The position numbers were made by a program, and so were the translations under genes. Under the pieces are notes generated by a model. It did not search any database. It saw only the letters and a program-made list of their open reading frames with translations, and had not been told where the DNA came from. From assembly GCF_001625015.1 (NCBI RefSeq), contig NZ_LVWJ02000011.1, positions 64,501 to 128,500 on the forward strand: 64,000 bases of DNA. Reading direction: 5' to 3'. This document shows, in pieces, positions 9,976-19,137 of the stretch. The number at the start of each line of letters is the position of its first letter. The stretch's first letter is position 1. Source of the DNA: Lewinella sp. 4G2. GTDB lineage: Bacteria; Bacteroidota; Bacteroidia; Chitinophagales; Saprospiraceae.

Positions 9976-11778
9976 TCACTCAGGCTTATTCCACTTGTGC
10001 TGCTCAAGTGCATTGAAGAAGAGGTTTGGTGATTTTGCCCGCGTCTCGTACTTAAAACGGCGGCTCACCACCAAACGATCCTTAGTGGAGAAAAGGAAGA
10101 TCATCGGTTGGTTTTCGTACACAATCTCCTGGAAGCGATCGTACAATGGGTAGCGATCTTCGGCGTCCAGCGTCGTCCGGATTTTGCGGAGCAGTTGGTC
10201 AACCTCCCGGTCGGCAAAACCGCCGCGGTTGGTACCATTCGGGGGTACGGAAGTAGAAGCGTAGGTTTGGGTAAAGTCCTCGGGGTAAGGCTCGAAGCTT
10301 TGGCCTACGATGGCGGTGGCGAAGTTCCCCTTGTCCAATTCACCGAAGAGGGTGCGGCCGTCTTTGGGTACCACTTTGATGTCGACGCCAGCGGCTGCGG
10401 CCCATTCGGCTACGAGGGAACCAATGGCTTCACTCGTCGGGCTGGGGAAGATGAGGAACTCAAAGGATAACTCCTGCTGCTCACCGTCCACCTCCCGGTC
10501 GAGGATGCCGTTGCCATCGCTGTCCGCCCAACCCGCGGCAGAGAGGGCAGCTTTAGCTGCAGATACGTCATAATCAACGGGCTCCAGCGCATCATTGTAA
10601 TAGGCTTTGGCAGGCATGACCGGCCCGGTAACGCGGGAAGCCAAACCACCGGGGAAGAGTTGCTCAATGAGCTGATCCACGTCCACCAGTTGTGCCAGGG
10701 CACGGCGGGTAGCGGCATCTCGAAAGATGGGTAGTTGTTGGTTAAAGAGGATACCGAAATACTTGAGCCCATCAATCACTTCGAAATCGTAGCGGTCGCG
10801 GAGGAAGGCATCATTTGGTAGGTCTTTGAATTGCTCGATGGGGAGGTCGGTTACTACGTCCACCAGTTCGTCACGGAGGGCGGTGCCCATAGTGTTGGCG
10901 TCCTGGATGATAGTAAATTCTAAGCGTTCGGGCTTGGCTTTTAACCAGGGTTGGCTGCTGCCTTCCGCCCAGTACTGATCCTGCTTGACGAGGGTGATCC
11001 GCTGACCACTTTCCCATTCTTCCAGGCGGTAGGGGCCGCTACCAATCAGATCTTCGGGAGACCGGCTGGTTTCCAGGGCATTAAAGGTTTCGGCGAAGGC
11101 CTGCAGGTCTTCATTATTCTTTGCCAGCCGCTCGGCGCCGCGGTCGGTTGCGAGTTCCTGAAGGCGAATGGTCCGCATTTTTTTCTCCGGGTCGTAGGCG
11201 TATTCGGGATAGATAACCAGGCTTCCGATCGCGTCCTTGGCCAGCAGGTAAGGGCCGGAGGTCATCACTTTGAAGCGGCGCTCGTCGTTCGGGCTGGTGA
11301 TCACGTTGGAGACGGCCTCGTAGTAGGATCGGTACGCGCCACTACCAATCAGTGGGTTCAGGACGAGCTTCATGCTGAAGACGACGTCCGCTGCCGATAC
11401 GGGCAGGCCATTCGGCCAGGTCGCGTCGGGGTTGATGCTGTAGGCGTATCCCACCATTCCGTTGGCTTCTGGCTTCACGTCCGGCAAACCGGCTAGCATG
11501 GGGACGAGGCTGTAGTCATTCGGGTCCTGCGCGTTGAGGGATTGGAAGATCATCTCGTGCACGTAGCGGCTGGTCCTAGATGCAGAAAGTACGGGGTTCA
11601 GCGTAGGCGGCTCACTGCTCATACCGATCCGAACTACGTTATCGGCGTGGCGGAAAGCGACTTCACTGGCCGACACGGGCTGTTGGGCTCCGCCATCAGT
11701 TCCGGCCTCTTCGGCTGCGGACTGGCATCCACTAACAATAAGGAGTAGGAAGAAGAAATATAGCTGGGTCAGTCTCAT
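9976..11778 (-). CDS. peptide ABC transporter substrate-binding lipoprotein (SBP family 5)
   Basis: 600 residues. MRLTQLYFFFLLLIVSGCQSA has a lipobox (VSGC), so the protein is membrane-anchored. The body carries family 5 marks: RIGMSSEPPTLNPVLSASRTS, YVHEMIFQSLNAQDPNDYSLVP, the VSAADVVFSMKLVLNP domain and the C-terminal NRGGFADREVDQLLRKIRTT...RYPLYDRFQEIVYENQPMIFLF. Known relatives (OppA/DppA) bind oligopeptides or other solutes for an ABC importer; no permease or ATPase genes are adjacent. A -7-like TATCTTCG lies 14 bases before the start, suggesting a leaderless mRNA. The substrate cannot be predicted. Confidence 0.92.
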   Translation of the reverse strand: MRLTQLYFFFLLLIVSGCQSAAEEAGTDGGAQQPVSASEVAFRHADNVVRIGMSSEPPTLNPVLSASRTSRYVHEMIFQSLNAQDPNDYSLVPMLAGLPDVKPEANGMVGYAYSINPDATWPNGLPVSAADVVFSMKLVLNPLIGSGAYRSYYEAVSNVITSPNDERRFKVMTSGPYLLAKDAIGSLVIYPEYAYDPEKKMRTIRLQELATDRGAERLAKNNEDLQAFAETFNALETSRSPEDLIGSGPYRLEEWESGQRITLVKQDQYWAEGSSQPWLKAKPERLEFTIIQDANTMGTALRDELVDVVTDLPIEQFKDLPNDAFLRDRYDFEVIDGLKYFGILFNQQLPIFRDAATRRALAQLVDVDQLIEQLFPGGLASRVTGPVMPAKAYYNDALEPVDYDVSAAKAALSAAGWADSDGNGILDREVDGEQQELSFEFLIFPSPTSEAIGSLVAEWAAAAGVDIKVVPKDGRTLFGELDKGNFATAIVGQSFEPYPEDFTQTYASTSVPPNGTNRGGFADREVDQLLRKIRTTLDAEDRYPLYDRFQEIVYENQPMIFLFSTKDRLVVSRRFKYETRAKSPNLFFNALEQHKWNKPE

Positions 11779-11784
11779 GGTAGG

Positions 11785-11792
11785 CGAAGATA
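11785..11792 (-). promoter_or_regulatory. -7-like element directly before the SBP gene
   Basis: TATCTTCG on the minus strand, six bases from the ATG at 11778. It is one base off TAnnTTTG, and the position predicts transcription starting at or next to the start codon. Confidence 0.4.
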
Positions 11793-11960
11793 CAGCCCTT
11801 CGCCGGGTGCGAGTAATTCTCCCCTAGCCCGCAAGAGCTGGAATTATGCCTCATTGAAGGCATTAGCTATAGCGGACCACTTATTGGTCGCCATCTCTTT
11901 ATACCTTCCCGTTGCATTAACGACATCCCCATCACTCCACGACCAAGCTAATCAGTCCCC

Positions 11961-13364
11961 ATGCGCCCCATTCTTTTTGCCCTTTTATCTTTACTAGGCA
12001 CCTGCGTCAGCGCCCAAAAGACGCTTTCCGTGCCCGTGCCCAGAACCCCAGCACCGCCGGCTACGGACCAACGCCTGTACGATATTGCCGATGCTGCGGA
12101 CCCCGCACGACTGGAACGGGACATCACGCAATTGGTGGGTTTCGGTACCCGCCACACGCTTAGCGATACGACTTCGGATACCCGTGGCATTGGTGCCGCT
12201 CGCCGCTGGATCTTTGCCGAATTTGAGCGGATCAGCGAGACGTGTGGTGGTTGCCTGGAGGTATTTTACCAGCGCAACCTCGTGGAGGGCAACCCGGAAA
12301 GCCGGATCAAAGAAGACACCTGGGTAGTGAACGTTGTCGCCATCCAGCGGGGGACGCGGGACCCTAACCGGATCGTAATGATGAGCGGGGACATTGACAG
12401 CCGCGTAACGGATCCGCTCGACGGCACCTCCGACAGCCCCGGCGCCAACGACAACGCCAGCGGCATGGCAGGCACGCTGGAGGCCGCAAGAGTACTGACG
12501 CGATACCGCTTTCCGGGGTCAATCGCTTATGTGGGTTTGAGTGGCGAAGAACAGGGGCTTTTCGGCGGTAAGGGCTTGGCGGACTACGCCAAAAAGCAAG
12601 AATGGGAAATCACCGGCGTACTGAATAACGACATGATTGGCAATATCACCGGGATTGACGGCGTGACGGATAATACTTCGTTCCGCATTTTTTCAGAACC
12701 CTACTACCCGGAGAGCGCGAACGACGAGCGGGCCAACATTTACCGTCGCTTTTTCGGTGGCGAAGTGGACGGGCCAAGCCGTCAACTGGCACGTTACATA
12801 GACCGGCTAACGCGCCAATACACGACCAATCTGGACCCGATGATGATCTACCGATTGGACCGTTTCGGCCGCGGTGGCCACCACCGACCCTTTAATGACG
12901 CCGGTTTCCCGGGGATCCGGATCATGGAAACCCACGAAAATTACAACCAGCAGCACCAGGATCTACGAACCGAAGATGGCATCTTTTACGGTGACCGGCT
13001 CGAACACGTCAATTTCCCTTACGCAGCCAAACTGACGGGAGTGAATGCGATCACCCTGGCCGGCCTCGCCGCCGCTCCCCCACCGCCGCCGCTGGTGATG
13101 ATCGGTGGTACCGTTCGGCCCAGCGCACGGCTAAAGTGGGAGTCTCCGGAGACGAAGACGCCCATCGCCGGCTACTACGTGCACTACCGGCTGACGACCA
13201 GCGCCCAGTGGGAACACAAGCGCTTCGTGCCCGCCGGACAACTAGATTACACTTTCAAAAATTTGGTGGTGGACAACTATTTTTTCGGCGTCTCTACCGT
13301 CGGAACGGACGGTAACGAAAGCCTCGTTGTCTTCCCGAGTACCTTAATTCCCCGAGGGCTTTAG
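11961..13364 (+). CDS. secreted M28-family zinc aminopeptidase
   Basis: 467 residues with signal peptide MRPILFALLSLLGTCVSA. The zinc aminopeptidase core has NRIVMMSGDIDSRVTDPLDGTSDSPG and GANDNASGMAGTLEAARVL (metal-binding Asp of the SPGANDN segment), followed by LSGEEQGLFGGKGLADYAKK (catalytic Glu-Glu) and a late histidine in ETHENYN. The HxD motif usual for the first metal ligand appears as GDIDSR, so that ligand should be checked. The C-terminal 90 residues (RLKWESPETKTPIAGYYVHY) form a fibronectin type III-like domain. The signal peptide end contains a copy of the 18-bp repeat. It is convergent with the next gene and their stop codons overlap. Confidence 0.9.
   Translation: MRPILFALLSLLGTCVSAQKTLSVPVPRTPAPPATDQRLYDIADAADPARLERDITQLVGFGTRHTLSDTTSDTRGIGAARRWIFAEFERISETCGGCLEVFYQRNLVEGNPESRIKEDTWVVNVVAIQRGTRDPNRIVMMSGDIDSRVTDPLDGTSDSPGANDNASGMAGTLEAARVLTRYRFPGSIAYVGLSGEEQGLFGGKGLADYAKKQEWEITGVLNNDMIGNITGIDGVTDNTSFRIFSEPYYPESANDERANIYRRFFGGEVDGPSRQLARYIDRLTRQYTTNLDPMMIYRLDRFGRGGHHRPFNDAGFPGIRIMETHENYNQQHQDLRTEDGIFYGDRLEHVNFPYAAKLTGVNAITLAGLAAAPPPPPLVMIGGTVRPSARLKWESPETKTPIAGYYVHYRLTTSAQWEHKRFVPAGQLDYTFKNLVVDNYFFGVSTVGTDGNESLVVFPSTLIPRGL
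11998..12015 (+). repeat. 18-bp dispersed repeat, copy C
   Basis: GCACCTGCGTCAGCGCCC inside the signal peptide of the M28 peptidase, read as Gly-Thr-Cys-Val-Ser-Ala-Gln. The match to copy N continues past the motif, with CAAAARACG following in both. Confidence 0.85.
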
Positions 13365-14428
13365 CGGCCCATCGACTGGTAGTGGCTAGGGGACTCTCCT
13401 GTAGGAATGAAGGCCGCCGTCTCACCGCGAAGCTGATCGTAGAGTGTAAACTCCTCGTCGCTACGCAGGCGGTTTACCCGGGCGAAAAAGCGGGTCGCGA
13501 AGCGGTAGGTACGGGAGCGGGCGTCAGCGTCAATATCGACGTTGGCAATCATTTTCAAGATCTCCCGACGCTTCTCTTTAAAGGTCAGACTTACCCGATC
13601 GATCACTTCGTCGTTCTGGGCGTACCCGAGGTAGACGCGGTCGTAAATACTACGCTGGCCGGTATCGGTGGACGCCGTGGCGTAGGGCGCACCGACGAAG
13701 CCGGTGAAGTCGAAGTCGTAACCGACGGGGATGAGTTTACCCTTTACGTCGATGACCTTTACGTTGCGGCGGAGTAGCAGGCTCCAGTCGCCATTACCGA
13801 CGAGGTACTGGAAGAAAGCGTGGGTGGCTTCGGCTTCCTGGTCGTAGTTGTCCGCCCCGAGACCGCGGGTTTCGGGTGCTTCCACGCCACCGTTGCGGGC
13901 GGCCATTTCGTCGGTTGCTTCAATGATGAAAGCAGTCATCACGTGGTTGGCACCGCCGTTTTCGTCTTTAATCGTCAGCTTGAGCAATTGGGTGCGGTAG
14001 CTGTAGGGCGTTAGCGTTTGGTAGATCTGGTAGGCTAAGTGCTCTTTCAGGATCAATTCCTCGGCGAGTTCGTTTTCGAAACAGGGCACTACCAGTTTAT
14101 ACTTGTCGTAGGCAGCTAGCCCGCGCTTCTCAAGGTCCTTTTTCTTAAAGTCGATCTTGAGCGGAGGCATTTCACAACGATTGCGACGGAACTTGCCGCG
14201 GGTGGTGATCTTCACGGAAAATTCTTGCTCTAAACCGGCAGCGTCCACGAAGGAGAACAACGCCTGCTGGGCGGCTTCCGAGCGGGCCATGATGCTATCT
14301 ACGGGCAGCTTCAGCGTTGCCGCCAGGTGCTCGTCTCCGTTGGTATGGTTCATCAAATCAAATACGGAACCCGCGAACGAAAGCGCGGGAAGTAAGAGCA
14401 GGGCCAGGAGTAAGTTCAGTCGGGTCAT
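13361..14428 (-). CDS. secreted protein with CotH/HipA-like kinase hints
   Basis: 355 residues starting at MTRLNLLLALLLLPALSFAG, a clear signal peptide; the frame is open to 14632 but this is the sensible start. The body contains TTRGKFRRNRCEMPPLKIDF, LKEHLAYQIYQTLTPYSYRTQLLKL, LVGNGDWSLLLRRNVKVID and PVGYDFDFTGFVGAPY. The order (basic RGxFRR region, LxxLxxYxIYxxLTPYSYR, then G(N)GDW and DFD) is like secreted CotH-type kinases, where the late Asp and DxD residues bind metal-ATP; this is inference from pattern only. Present as a single gene. Its stop codon overlaps that of the M28 peptidase. Confidence 0.75.
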   Translation of the reverse strand: MTRLNLLLALLLLPALSFAGSVFDLMNHTNGDEHLAATLKLPVDSIMARSEAAQQALFSFVDAAGLEQEFSVKITTRGKFRRNRCEMPPLKIDFKKKDLEKRGLAAYDKYKLVVPCFENELAEELILKEHLAYQIYQTLTPYSYRTQLLKLTIKDENGGANHVMTAFIIEATDEMAARNGGVEAPETRGLGADNYDQEAEATHAFFQYLVGNGDWSLLLRRNVKVIDVKGKLIPVGYDFDFTGFVGAPYATASTDTGQRSIYDRVYLGYAQNDEVIDRVSLTFKEKRREILKMIANVDIDADARSRTYRFATRFFARVNRLRSDEEFTLYDQLRGETAAFIPTGESPSHYQSMGR

Positions 14429-14493
14429 AATTACCGGCTTTACGTGGTCTGTGAATTTGGTCAATACACCCATTCCATTCATTGCGAAAAAAT

Positions 14494-14511
14494 GGGCGCT
14501 GTCGCAGGTGC
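14494..14511 (-). repeat. 18-bp dispersed repeat, copy D
   Basis: GGGCGCTGTCGCAGGTGC, intergenic, 66 bases upstream of the 355-residue protein gene. This is the only copy with A at the variable centre of the GCACC-form. Confidence 0.8.
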
Positions 14512-14601
14512 GGTGTAATGGGTACAATCCCCCCGCACGCTGAGTTTGAAACGCGTTAAGGGTGCAAATGTCAACACAAAAGACGGGGCGGACTACCGAA
14601 T

Positions 14602-14609
14602 TAACTTTG
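14602..14609 (+). promoter_or_regulatory. -7 element upstream of the HAD gene
   Basis: TAACTTTG matches TAnnTTTG. It would give a leader of about 195 nt for the HAD gene, or a distal second promoter. Confidence 0.35.
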
Positions 14610-14797
14610 GGTTTACGTATGCCAAAAATCATGCTCCAGAAGTAAACGTTGCCAAAAATCTAGTTTGCCGAACGATAGTTTTATGCTTTCCGCAAATAGC
14701 CTTTCCTTGTAAGGAAAAATTGAACTAAATCGGACTAGTTCCTTTGAACGGAAAATGTCCGGTAAAGACAGACTTTAACATTTGGGATCCACCTTTC

Positions 14798-14805
14798 TAC
14801 CTTCA
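14798..14805 (+). promoter_or_regulatory. -7-like element 12 bases before the HAD start
   Basis: TACCTTCA followed by four bases and ATG 14810, the same geometry as before folP and the amidohydrolase. It predicts a leaderless transcript. Confidence 0.35.
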
Positions 14806-14809
14806 CGGT

Positions 14810-15637
14810 ATGAAAACACCCCGTATTGCCTTCACGGATATTGACGGAACCTTGCTCGACAAAGACCGCCACATCGCCCCGGCCACCCGCCGCGAAGTGG
14901 ACCGCCTGAGCGCCGCAGGCATTCCTTTTATCCTAATCTCCAGCCGGATGCCAAGGGCGATGACCCACCTGCAAGCTGACCTGGATATTGAAGGCCTCCC
15001 CTTAATCGCCTACAACGGCGGACTCGTCGTAGTAGACGGCCGAACCGTTTCCAGCCAGGCCATCGATCTTAAAGTTGCGGAAGTGATTCGGGAATTCAGC
15101 CAGTCCGCCCCCCTTTCCGTTAGTCTTTATTACGTCGACGAATGGTACGTGGAATCCATGGACCATTACGCTAAACGGGAGGAACACAATACCCGGACCT
15201 CACCGACGGTCCAAAACCTGACTACCACCATCGCCAATTGGCGGGAGGCCGGCCACGGCGCCCACAAAATCATGTGTATGGGGGAGCCGGGGCGTTTGGA
15301 CCGACTCATTACCCTGCTGGAATCTGAGTTCTCAAGTCAGCTCCACCTCTACCGCTCCAAGGATGATTACCTAGAGATCGCGGATGCGCGCATCTCCAAA
15401 CTAACCGGCGTCCGTACCCTCCTAGAGGATGCCTACCCATATCTCTCCCTGGGCGACTGCATTGCCTTTGGCGATAATTACAATGACGTTGAAATGCTGG
15501 AAGGGGTAGGCATTGGGGTAGCCGTCGGCAACGCCCGCCCGGAAGCCAAATCCGTCGCTGATCACGTAGTCGCCGGCAATAAAGAGGACGGCGTCGCCGA
15601 AGGTTTGGCCAAGTACTGCCCTACCCCACCGGCTTGA
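14810..15637 (+). CDS. Cof-type HAD phosphatase
   Basis: 275 residues from MKTPRIAFTDIDGTLLDKDR. HAD motif I is DIDGTLLD (nucleophile Asp and acid Asp, about 9-16), motif II ILISSRMPR, motif III Lys in the SKLTGVRTLL region, and motif IV GDCIAFGDNYNDVEMLE, with the large C2-type cap between. This is the Cof/YbiV group that dephosphorylates sugar phosphates or nucleotides such as FMN; the substrate is not predictable from sequence. The frame is open for 22 codons upstream, but motif spacing favours ATG 14810. The thioredoxin-domain gene follows after 51 bases on the same strand. Confidence 0.92.
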   Translation: MKTPRIAFTDIDGTLLDKDRHIAPATRREVDRLSAAGIPFILISSRMPRAMTHLQADLDIEGLPLIAYNGGLVVVDGRTVSSQAIDLKVAEVIREFSQSAPLSVSLYYVDEWYVESMDHYAKREEHNTRTSPTVQNLTTTIANWREAGHGAHKIMCMGEPGRLDRLITLLESEFSSQLHLYRSKDDYLEIADARISKLTGVRTLLEDAYPYLSLGDCIAFGDNYNDVEMLEGVGIGVAVGNARPEAKSVADHVVAGNKEDGVAEGLAKYCPTPPA

Positions 15638-15688
15638 ACTCTTTTGGAGCCGATAACATATAAGGTGGAATAGCTAAAGCACCGCCCT

Positions 15689-17791
15689 ATCAACCAACTC
15701 CACCTAGAATCTTCGCCCTACCTCCTTCAGCACAAGGATAACCCCGTCCACTGGCACGCCTGGAATGACGCTGCGCTGGCTCGTGCCCGGGCGGAGGATA
15801 AGCCCATTCTCGTAAGCATTGGTTACGCCACCTGCCACTGGTGCCACGTGATGGAGCGGGAAAGCTTTGAAGATGAGGCGACGGCCGCGGTGATGAACGA
15901 GCACTTCGTGTGCATCAAAGTGGACCGCGAAGAACGGCCCGACGTGGATAAGATCTACATGGAAGCGTGCCAGGCCATCAACGGCAGTGGCGGTTGGCCC
16001 CTGAACGCCTTCCTGCTGCCCGACGGGCGCCCCTTCTACGCCGGAACCTACTACCCACCGGAAGCGAAGTACAACCGACCGAGTTGGCGGGACGTCCTGC
16101 ATTCCCTCAGCACCTCTTACTCTGAAAGACGGGAAGAGGTAGAAGAACAGGCGGAGCGCTTAACCAAAAATATCGCGGGAGGTGAGCTCAATATGCTCCG
16201 CATCGAACCGGAGGCGGACGACCACCTCAGTTGGCGGAACAACGTCATGCAGAAATTGCGGGACCGCTACGACCACCAGCACGGTGGCTTCGGAGGGGCA
16301 CCTAAATTCCCGGGCAGCCAATCGCTGGAAGCCCTGCTCGCTCACGGCGTTCTACACGGCGAGACAGGTGATATTTACCTCGCCCGCCACGGAATGCTGG
16401 CCATGCTGGACGGTGGCATCTACGATCAATTGGGCGGCGGCTTCAGCCGGTATACCGTGGACGGTGCCTGGCGGGTCCCCCACTTCGAGAAGATGCTCTA
16501 CGACAACGCCTTGTTGCTGCGGCTCCTGGCCAAGTTGCAGATGACGACGCCGGACGAGCGGTTTCGCGACGGTATCAACGAGACCATCACATGGCTCAAA
16601 CGGGAGATGCTCCTGCCTTCCGGCGGCTACCGGGCCGGCCTGGACGCCGACAGCGAAGGCGTGGAGGGTAAGTACTACGTGTGGCAGCAGGAGGAAATTG
16701 AGGGGTTACTTTCCGAGCAAGAGGCTGCCGTGATCATTAAGTTCTACGGCATCACTGAGGCCGGCAACTGGGCCGAGGAGCACACCAATATTCCCTACCG
16801 CCCTTTGCCAAAAGAGGCCTGCGCTACTGCCTTGGATATCTCCGTTGCTACTTTCGAAGGGCTGCTCACCTCCGCCAAAAGCAAATTACACACCTTCCGC
16901 TTCGAGACCCGCGTCCACCCGGGAGCGGATGACAAAGTCATTTTGCAGTGGAATGCTTTGCTCGTTTCCGCTTTCACCTGGTGTTACCGAGCGACCGGTG
17001 ATGTCGAGTTACTCAATCTGGCTACGGAGCTTTGGGATACTTTGCGTACCCACCTGTTTAAAGACGGGCGTTGGCACCGCAACTACACCAACGGCCACCT
17101 CGGTGCCCCAGCTTTTCTGGACGACCTGGCGGCGCTAACCGAGGCTGCGATCGATCTGTATGCCGTCACGTTTGACATGAAGTATCTCATAGGTTCTGAT
17201 GATTTGGGCGCTGCCGCGGGTGCATTGTCCGGTGGCCAGCAACTAGTGAAGTACACCCTCGAAAACTTCGGGAATAACGACAGCCCGATGCTCACCCTCC
17301 GGCAAAAGGGGAAGAATGAGTTACCGGTAGAAAGTGTTGACCTTTTCGATAACGCCCTCCCCTCCGGCAACAGCCAATTTATGCACAGCTTGCTTAGAAT
17401 GAGCCACCTGCTGGATGAACAGAGCATGGAAGAACGTGGGGAAGCCATGCTCGCCGCGATGGCTGGCAGTATGGAACGCTACCCGGGAAGTTTTGCGGGA
17501 TGGGTCCACGCCGCTTTGCTGCACGCCGCACCGAAACGAGAATTAGTCGTCACCGGGCCCGACGCGGTGGATGTGGCGCAGCAATTCCTGTCGCCATACC
17601 GACCAGGTTTGTTGCTGGCTGCGGCGGAAGAAGAAAATCAAGACGTTTCCCTCTTCAGGAACCGTTATCTTGCTGACGGGCTTCGCTTTTACCTGTGTGA
17701 GAACCAAGTGTGCCAAAAGCCGGTTACCACCGCGAAGGCCGCCTTGGAACTGCTGGAAAAGCAAGCAACTAACCTTAATCCGAACAAGTAA
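15689..17791 (+). CDS. thioredoxin-domain protein, YyaL/DUF255 family, no standard start codon
   Basis: DUF255 proteins join an N-terminal thioredoxin-like domain to an (alpha/alpha)6 sugar-epimerase-like domain; function is poorly known. Conserved sequence begins [20 protein letters not shown] and contains the CxxC motif [16 protein letters not shown], then [24 protein letters not shown] and [17 protein letters not shown]. In this frame the only codon at the expected N-terminus is ATC (15689); an in-frame TAG lies six codons upstream and the first GTG/ATG (15848/15851) would delete the CxxC. I therefore give the extended gene of about 700 residues. Either a non-AUG start or a mutated start is implied. 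porP starts 5 bases downstream. Contains repeat copy E. Confidence 0.8.
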   Translation: MNQLHLESSPYLLQHKDNPVHWHAWNDAALARARAEDKPILVSIGYATCHWCHVMERESFEDEATAAVMNEHFVCIKVDREERPDVDKIYMEACQAINGSGGWPLNAFLLPDGRPFYAGTYYPPEAKYNRPSWRDVLHSLSTSYSERREEVEEQAERLTKNIAGGELNMLRIEPEADDHLSWRNNVMQKLRDRYDHQHGGFGGAPKFPGSQSLEALLAHGVLHGETGDIYLARHGMLAMLDGGIYDQLGGGFSRYTVDGAWRVPHFEKMLYDNALLLRLLAKLQMTTPDERFRDGINETITWLKREMLLPSGGYRAGLDADSEGVEGKYYVWQQEEIEGLLSEQEAAVIIKFYGITEAGNWAEEHTNIPYRPLPKEACATALDISVATFEGLLTSAKSKLHTFRFETRVHPGADDKVILQWNALLVSAFTWCYRATGDVELLNLATELWDTLRTHLFKDGRWHRNYTNGHLGAPAFLDDLAALTEAAIDLYAVTFDMKYLIGSDDLGAAAGALSGGQQLVKYTLENFGNNDSPMLTLRQKGKNELPVESVDLFDNALPSGNSQFMHSLLRMSHLLDEQSMEERGEAMLAAMAGSMERYPGSFAGWVHAALLHAAPKRELVVTGPDAVDVAQQFLSPYRPGLLLAAAEEENQDVSLFRNRYLADGLRFYLCENQVCQKPVTTAKAALELLEKQATNLNPNK
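17206..17223 (-). repeat. 18-bp dispersed repeat, copy E
   Basis: Exact GGGCGCTGCCGCGGGTGC inside the YyaL-type gene, read Leu-Gly-Ala-Ala-Ala-Gly-Ala-Leu. Confidence 0.85.
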
Positions 17792-17796
17792 AACCC

Positions 17797-18768
17797 ATGC
17801 AACTACGTGTACTCCTGGTCCTAACGTTGATGGCCGCTGGGTTTGCCGTTTCCGGCCAGCAGTTGACGCGTTACAGCATGCCCTGGCTGGATATCGTACA
17901 GTTTAATCCGGCTTACGCGGGGTTGGATAATTCCCTCAGCGTCACCGGTGCCTACCGGGCGCAATGGACGGGCCTGGAAGGCTCACCTACGGGCCAGCGA
18001 TTGAGCGCCCACTTACCCATCTATTTCCTCAATAGTGGTTTCGGAATTGAAGCCGAGCGGGATGAATTGGGTGCCCGCAGTCTTAACAGCGTGAGTGCTT
18101 CCTACAATTACCAATTAGTCCGGGGCGCTAACGTCTTTTCCTTCGGGGTATCAGCTCGCTACCTCGCATTGGGACTCGATGGAAGTTTGCTACGGACGCC
18201 CGAAGGGGCCTACCCAAACGAAGGAGTGTTCATCCACAACGATGATTTGTTGCCCACGGGTAACGTCAACGAAGGCTCACTGGCGCTTGGGGCGGGTATT
18301 TATTACCAGGGCAATACCTTTCAGGGTGGTGTTTCTGCCAAAAACCTGAATGGCCCCGTGCTGGCATTTCCCGGATTGGATTACACTTTGGGGAGGCAGT
18401 ACCACGGGTACCTGGCCGCCCGATTCGACGTCCTTACCAGTTGGGAAGTATTGCCGTTTGCTTACGCTATCAGTGACGGGACGCAAACCCAGCTAAGCGG
18501 CGGGGCCAGCTTCCGCTACCAGGAAAATATTATGGCGGGAGCTGCGTACCGGACGGGGGATGCCGCTAGCGCCGAAGCGATCGTGCTATCCGGCGGGTTT
18601 AGTCTTAACGACAACATCACGGTACATTACGCTTATGACCTGACGCTCTCTCCGCTGCGAACGGTGCAGGATGGCAGCCATGAAATCACGTTGAAGTACA
18701 ATTTGCGCAAGCGGATTGGCGCCGGCGTCCCCCCGCCAATCATCTATTATCCAAGGGCTAAGCAGTGA
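17797..18768 (+). CDS. porP: PorP/SprF-family type IX secretion membrane protein
   Basis: 323 residues with a signal peptide ending near FAVSGQ. Family marks are the early NPAYAGLDNSLSVTGAYRAQWTGLEGSP, long amphipathic beta strands throughout (outer-membrane barrel) and a late VHYAYDLTLSPL...HEITLKYNL, the usual PorP/SprF ending. These proteins sit in the outer membrane and work with type IX secretion and gliding adhesins. It follows the YyaL-type gene after 5 bases and precedes gldK by 369 bases. SprF paralogues are common in this phylum, so it may serve a particular adhesin rather than the core machine. Confidence 0.92.
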   Translation: MQLRVLLVLTLMAAGFAVSGQQLTRYSMPWLDIVQFNPAYAGLDNSLSVTGAYRAQWTGLEGSPTGQRLSAHLPIYFLNSGFGIEAERDELGARSLNSVSASYNYQLVRGANVFSFGVSARYLALGLDGSLLRTPEGAYPNEGVFIHNDDLLPTGNVNEGSLALGAGIYYQGNTFQGGVSAKNLNGPVLAFPGLDYTLGRQYHGYLAARFDVLTSWEVLPFAYAISDGTQTQLSGGASFRYQENIMAGAAYRTGDAASAEAIVLSGGFSLNDNITVHYAYDLTLSPLRTVQDGSHEITLKYNLRKRIGAGVPPPIIYYPRAKQ

Positions 18769-19137
18769 TCGCTGGCCTTCGTAGGTCATTTGTTGGCGGC
18801 CAAACATCGTAACTGTCGGCACGTTCCCATTTGGGATGCTTGAGTACTGCTACGGTGGTGGGTAGTTACGTAAAGTTCGTACCTTAGCTTAACAACCAAA
18901 CGAAAACGTCCTAGACGGCCAAACAACCGGCCTTCGGTAATGACACCACTTAATCTGTTAAAAGTTGGTCCCCTCGCCAGCTTTTGATACTAAGCCAAGC
19001 AGATGGGGCGTTCGCTCGAGTAGTGAGGCTGCGCCACAACGTTAAAATGAGCCCGACCAGCTATTTAGCTAGTGAGGGTTCGTGAAGTCTGCTATCTTTG
19101 TATCGCTTTTTGAAATGAGGTAAACTCGGGTACTTTA
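18769..19137. other. 369-bp intergenic region upstream of gldK
   Basis: No gene, RNA or long repeat recognised. It contains the gldK -7 element TATCTTTG (19093-19100). Confidence 0.4.
19093..19100 (+). promoter_or_regulatory. -7 element for gldK
   Basis: TATCTTTG, an exact TAnnTTTG, 38 bases before ATG 19138. Confidence 0.5.

Larger units (their letters stand above)
14429..14809. other. 380-bp divergent intergenic region
   Basis: No reliable gene. It holds the 18-bp repeat at 14494-14511, a -7 element TAACTTTG at 14602-14609, a direct repeat of GCCAAAAATC (about 14621 and 14653), a small hairpin TTTCCTT-GT-AAGGAAA (about 14701-14717) and the -7-like TACCTTCA before the HAD gene. Confidence 0.5.

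Noticed and set aside
14546..14728. 60-codon open frame upstream of the HAD gene
   Set aside because: Spans a promoter-like element and a hairpin; no coding character.
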